The notes beneath the pieces were generated by a model. It was not told where the DNA came from. It did not search any database and saw only the letters and a list, made by a program, of their open reading frames with translations. DNA of 64,000 nt, taken from contig NZ_CP041360.1 in assembly GCF_006965485.1 (NCBI RefSeq), positions 3,348,001 to 3,412,000 on the forward strand. The letters run 5' to 3'. Position 1 is the stretch's first letter, and each line of letters begins with the position of its first letter. The stretch is from Spirosoma sp. KCTC 42546 (lineage in GTDB: Bacteria > Bacteroidota > Bacteroidia > Cytophagales > Spirosomataceae). The position numbers and the translations under genes were made by a program. Shown here piece by piece: positions 62,058 to 64,000 of the stretch.

Positions 62058-62410
62058 CTAGTAAATTAAAATAGTGTCAGGATTGATTTCCATATAAAAT
62101 GAATCCTCCTGATCCAATTTCTTAATTAATACTAACTGATTTTCGAATAATGCTAGCAAACGATCATTGGTAATATTGCCTAGACATACCCGAATCAGTT
62201 TACGGGGCGATTTTTTCAATAAATAAGCGTTTCGAAAATCAGTGTCTTTGGTGATGACAATATAATCGTTCTGATCAGCATACTGAGTTATGGCCGAGTC
62301 AGGGGTAGATGAACCGTTTAATATCTGATTGACGTGAACAGAATCATGTCCATGCGCTGCTAAAATTTAGACTAGCGAATTGGCATATGAACGTCGCAGA
62401 TAAATTTCAT
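62058..62410 (-). pseudogene. DUF5615 PIN-like toxin remnant, frameshifted
   Basis: From ATG 62410 the frame reads MKFICDVHMPIR and then hits TAG. In the next frame the sequence continues (LAAHGHDSVHVNQILNGSST, then YADQNDYIVITKDTDFRNAY and further to TAG 62058-62060), matching a DUF5615-type PIN-like domain with the ITKDTDF motif. Joining them needs one extra base near CCAATTCGC and a change at a TAA codon before ATTTTAGCA (CTA GTC TAA), so there are two lesions. The start shares the TAATG overlap with the DUF433 gene, confirming a former toxin-antitoxin-like pair. Confidence 0.8.
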
Positions 62411-62634
62411 TAGGCCGCTGCTGATATCTGCCCAGATAAAAGGATTCGGGCATAGTTCAGGCTGGCAATGATGTTTTCCCGCTCCAGTTCAGGATGATCG
62501 ATAAGTATATCATTAATCGTCATGCCCGATCCTAATAAATCGAGCACGACTTCAACTGGCCATCGCATTCCTCTTATACAAGGCTTTCCATGACAGACGG
62601 CAGGGTCAACTGTTATACGATTGAGTAGTGTCAT
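62410..62634 (-). CDS. DUF433 antitoxin-like protein
   Basis: 74 residues from ATG 62634. LLNRITVDPAVCHGKPCIRG is the DUF433 start, followed by WPVEVVLDLLGSGMTINDIL, the helix-turn-helix region, and HPELERENIIASLNYARILL. DUF433 proteins pair with DUF5615 proteins as antitoxin-like partners. This copy is intact while its partner is broken, so the antitoxin may survive alone. The TAA overlaps the partner start by one base. It has its own -7 box. Confidence 0.88.
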   Translation of the reverse strand: MTLLNRITVDPAVCHGKPCIRGMRWPVEVVLDLLGSGMTINDILIDHPELERENIIASLNYARILLSGQISAAA

Positions 62635-62654
62635 ACTGGCCAATATTGTTCACA

Positions 62655-62662
62655 CAAATTTA
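62655..62662 (-). promoter_or_regulatory. -7 promoter box (TAAATTTG) for the DUF433/DUF5615 pair
   Basis: The minus strand reads TAAATTTG, a full TAnnTTTG match, 20 bases upstream of the DUF433 ATG. It overlaps the stop codon of the upstream SDR-GT2 gene, so the pair is probably transcribed on its own. Confidence 0.45.
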
Positions 62663-64000
62663 CTTACTTTTTCGTTGCTCGATCATCGTACTGATTTCAG
62701 CCGCCGTTTTATAAGTCCGATCTCCCTTGCGAACCATCGTTCGGATAAATTTCGGACGTTTTTTGGTCTCCTCAAATATCTTACTGATATACTCGCCTAA
62801 AAACGAAATACCCAACAAATTGATACCACCGAAAAACATGACCAGAATAATAACGGTCGATAACCCATAGGGAGTGTTTGGGTCGAAGTTGAAAAGTCGG
62901 GAAATGATCTGCCAGACAATACCCAGCATGGACAAGCCCGTCAGCACAAAACCCGCGTAGGTCATCAACTCAAGTGGCGCAAAGCTGAATGAGAAAATGG
63001 CTTTCTTAGCCCACCAGATATTCTTGGTCCAGTTGTTGGTTGAAATGCCAAACATCCGTTCCGGACGTACATAGTCTACCCCTGTTTGTTTGAATCCTAC
63101 CCACGCCCGAAGTCCCCGCAGGAATTGCTCCGTTTCGGGCAAATTGACCAGCTCGCGCACCACCTTCCGGTCAATGATCGAAAAGTCACCCGCATCGACC
63201 GGGATATTGATGTACGCTGTCCGTTTGAAGAGCCGGTAAAACTGTTTATAAAAAAAGTGCACGTGAGGAGGCATTTCACGTTGCACCCGAACGCCATATA
63301 CCACATCGAATCCCTGTTGCCACTTTTCGTAAAACTTCGGAATCACTTCGGGCGGGTCCTGCAAATCACCATCCATCAACACGACAGCATCGCCCGTTGC
63401 GATTTCCATACCACTCAGAAAAGCCGATTGAGATCCAAAATTCCGCGAATGTTTAATCGCAATTACGTTCGGGTCTTTGGCGCAAATTTCGTTCAACACC
63501 TCATCTGTATTATCGGGCGAGTTATCGTTCACGAAAATGATTTCGTAGCGCACCTTCATTTCATTGAAGGTTTTTACCAACCGCTCGTACATGTACGGAA
63601 TTGCCTGTGCGTCTTTGTAACAGGCAATAATGGGTGATATAACCGGGTTGAGCGTAGGCGTTTGAAAGGCCGGGATAACCCGGCTCTCATACTGGTGCGC
63701 AATCTGCCAGTCGGCGGTTTGGCGAAGGCCGTCGCTGAGTGAGGTCGTAGCTTTCCAGCCCAGATCGGTTTCGGCAGCAGTCGGATCGCCATACCAGTCG
63801 GAGAGGTCCCAGTTGCGGTTCGTCATACTCCCCCAAACGGGTTCCTGCGTCAGCCCAAAGGTTTGCCGGGCTACATCGACCAACTCGCGCATAGTGGTTT
63901 TTTGTCCCGTTGCGATGTTGTACGACCGGCCCCGAATGCTGGCATTGACTCGCAGAGCCGCCTGCACAAAAGCATTGATACAATCGTCCACATACACAAA
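62660..64000 (-). CDS. Fusion of SDR epimerase/dehydratase C-terminus with GT2 glycosyltransferase, 5' truncated by the window edge
   Basis: The frame is open at the right edge (Phe codon at 63998-64000; an ATG at 63995-63997 is internal). First about 115 residues: end of an extended SDR (FMYVDDCINAFVQAALRVNA, SYNIATGQKTTMRELVDVAR, GDPTAAETDLGWKATTSLSD), as in NDP-sugar epimerases. From residue about 118: GT2 with VISPIIACYKDAQAIPYMYE, IIFVNDNSPDNTDEVLNEIC, VVLMDGDLQDPPEVIPKF and two membrane helices near residues 345-410 (DPM1/ArnC-like layout). A single protein may make a nucleotide sugar and pass it to a polyprenyl phosphate. Confidence 0.87.
   Translation of the reverse strand, partial: FVYVDDCINAFVQAALRVNASIRGRSYNIATGQKTTMRELVDVARQTFGLTQEPVWGSMTNRNWDLSDWYGDPTAAETDLGWKATTSLSDGLRQTADWQIAHQYESRVIPAFQTPTLNPVISPIIACYKDAQAIPYMYERLVKTFNEMKVRYEIIFVNDNSPDNTDEVLNEICAKDPNVIAIKHSRNFGSQSAFLSGMEIATGDAVVLMDGDLQDPPEVIPKFYEKWQQGFDVVYGVRVQREMPPHVHFFYKQFYRLFKRTAYINIPVDAGDFSIIDRKVVRELVNLPETEQFLRGLRAWVGFKQTGVDYVRPERMFGISTNNWTKNIWWAKKAIFSFSFAPLELMTYAGFVLTGLSMLGIVWQIISRLFNFDPNTPYGLSTVIILVMFFGGINLLGISFLGEYISKIFEETKKRPKFIRTMVRKGDRTYKTAAEISTMIEQRKSK

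Noticed and set aside
1-64000. tRNA, rRNA, CRISPR array or prophage features.
   Set aside because: No cloverleaf-like segment, no direct-repeat array with unique spacers and no phage genes were seen.

Overview
The window looks like chromosomal DNA of a Cytophagales member of the Bacteroidota, most like Spirosoma or a close relative. This is inferred from a type IX secretion (T9SS) sorting tail, DUF4369/TlpA and RskA-like protein families, several start-proximal promoter boxes of the Bacteroidota TAnnTTTG type, and few Shine-Dalgarno sequences. I see no tRNA, rRNA, CRISPR array or intact insertion sequence.

Layout. 1-7 kb: regulatory and small genes (end of an ECF sigma factor, a TlpA-like thioredoxin, a tandem universal stress protein, a degenerate sigma/anti-sigma pair, small exported proteins). 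7-40.6 kb: a large surface-polysaccharide locus closed on its left by a 24-bp-stem terminator. It holds a WecA/MraY-type initiating transferase, about ten glycosyltransferases, GT-C-like membrane proteins, a Wzy/WaaL-like ligase/polymerase, acetyl- and acyltransferases, a DegT aminotransferase, WbqC, an ABC exporter (Wzm/Wzt with a C-terminal domain), a Wzz-like protein and a large SLBB export protein. A divergent arm (10.9-16.4 kb) adds a T9SS-secreted SASA-type esterase, a formyltransferase, a polysaccharide deacetylase and a GT-C-like protein. 40.8-44.7 kb: topoisomerase IV subunit B, chorismate mutase/prephenate dehydratase and a molybdopterin oxidoreductase. 44.8-55.6 kb: a GDPD, a GmhA-like isomerase, a ROK kinase, an N-carbamoylputrescine amidase, a Tat-exported Gfo/Idh/MocA enzyme, an AlgX-like SGNH protein with a G10 tract, and two large proteins I cannot assign. 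55.7-64 kb: a second sugar-decoration cluster (FAD oxidoreductase, DPM1-like GT2, acyltransferase 3, GT-C-like protein, transketolase C-terminal half, a decayed DUF433/DUF5615 pair, and an SDR-GT2 fusion running off the edge).

How it fits together. The polysaccharide genes describe one pathway: priming on undecaprenyl phosphate, stepwise sugar transfer, acyl and amino-sugar decoration, export by ABC transporter through an SLBB outer-membrane protein, then possible trimming by secreted esterase or deacetylase. Paralogous pairs (acyltransferase 3 at 27.4 and 58.2 kb; GT-C-like at 14.7 and 59.4 kb) link the two sugar clusters.

The least ordinary signal is between genes. At least fourteen spacers of 64-117 bp between 13.7 and 57.2 kb are each filled by a long, often imperfect hairpin. 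Many arms are built from a short near-tandem word private to that spacer, with the mirrored word on the other side. They are not copies of one element, yet the architecture recurs; two end in T6 at or 1 nt before the next ATG. I rate this as the best candidate for an undescribed system.
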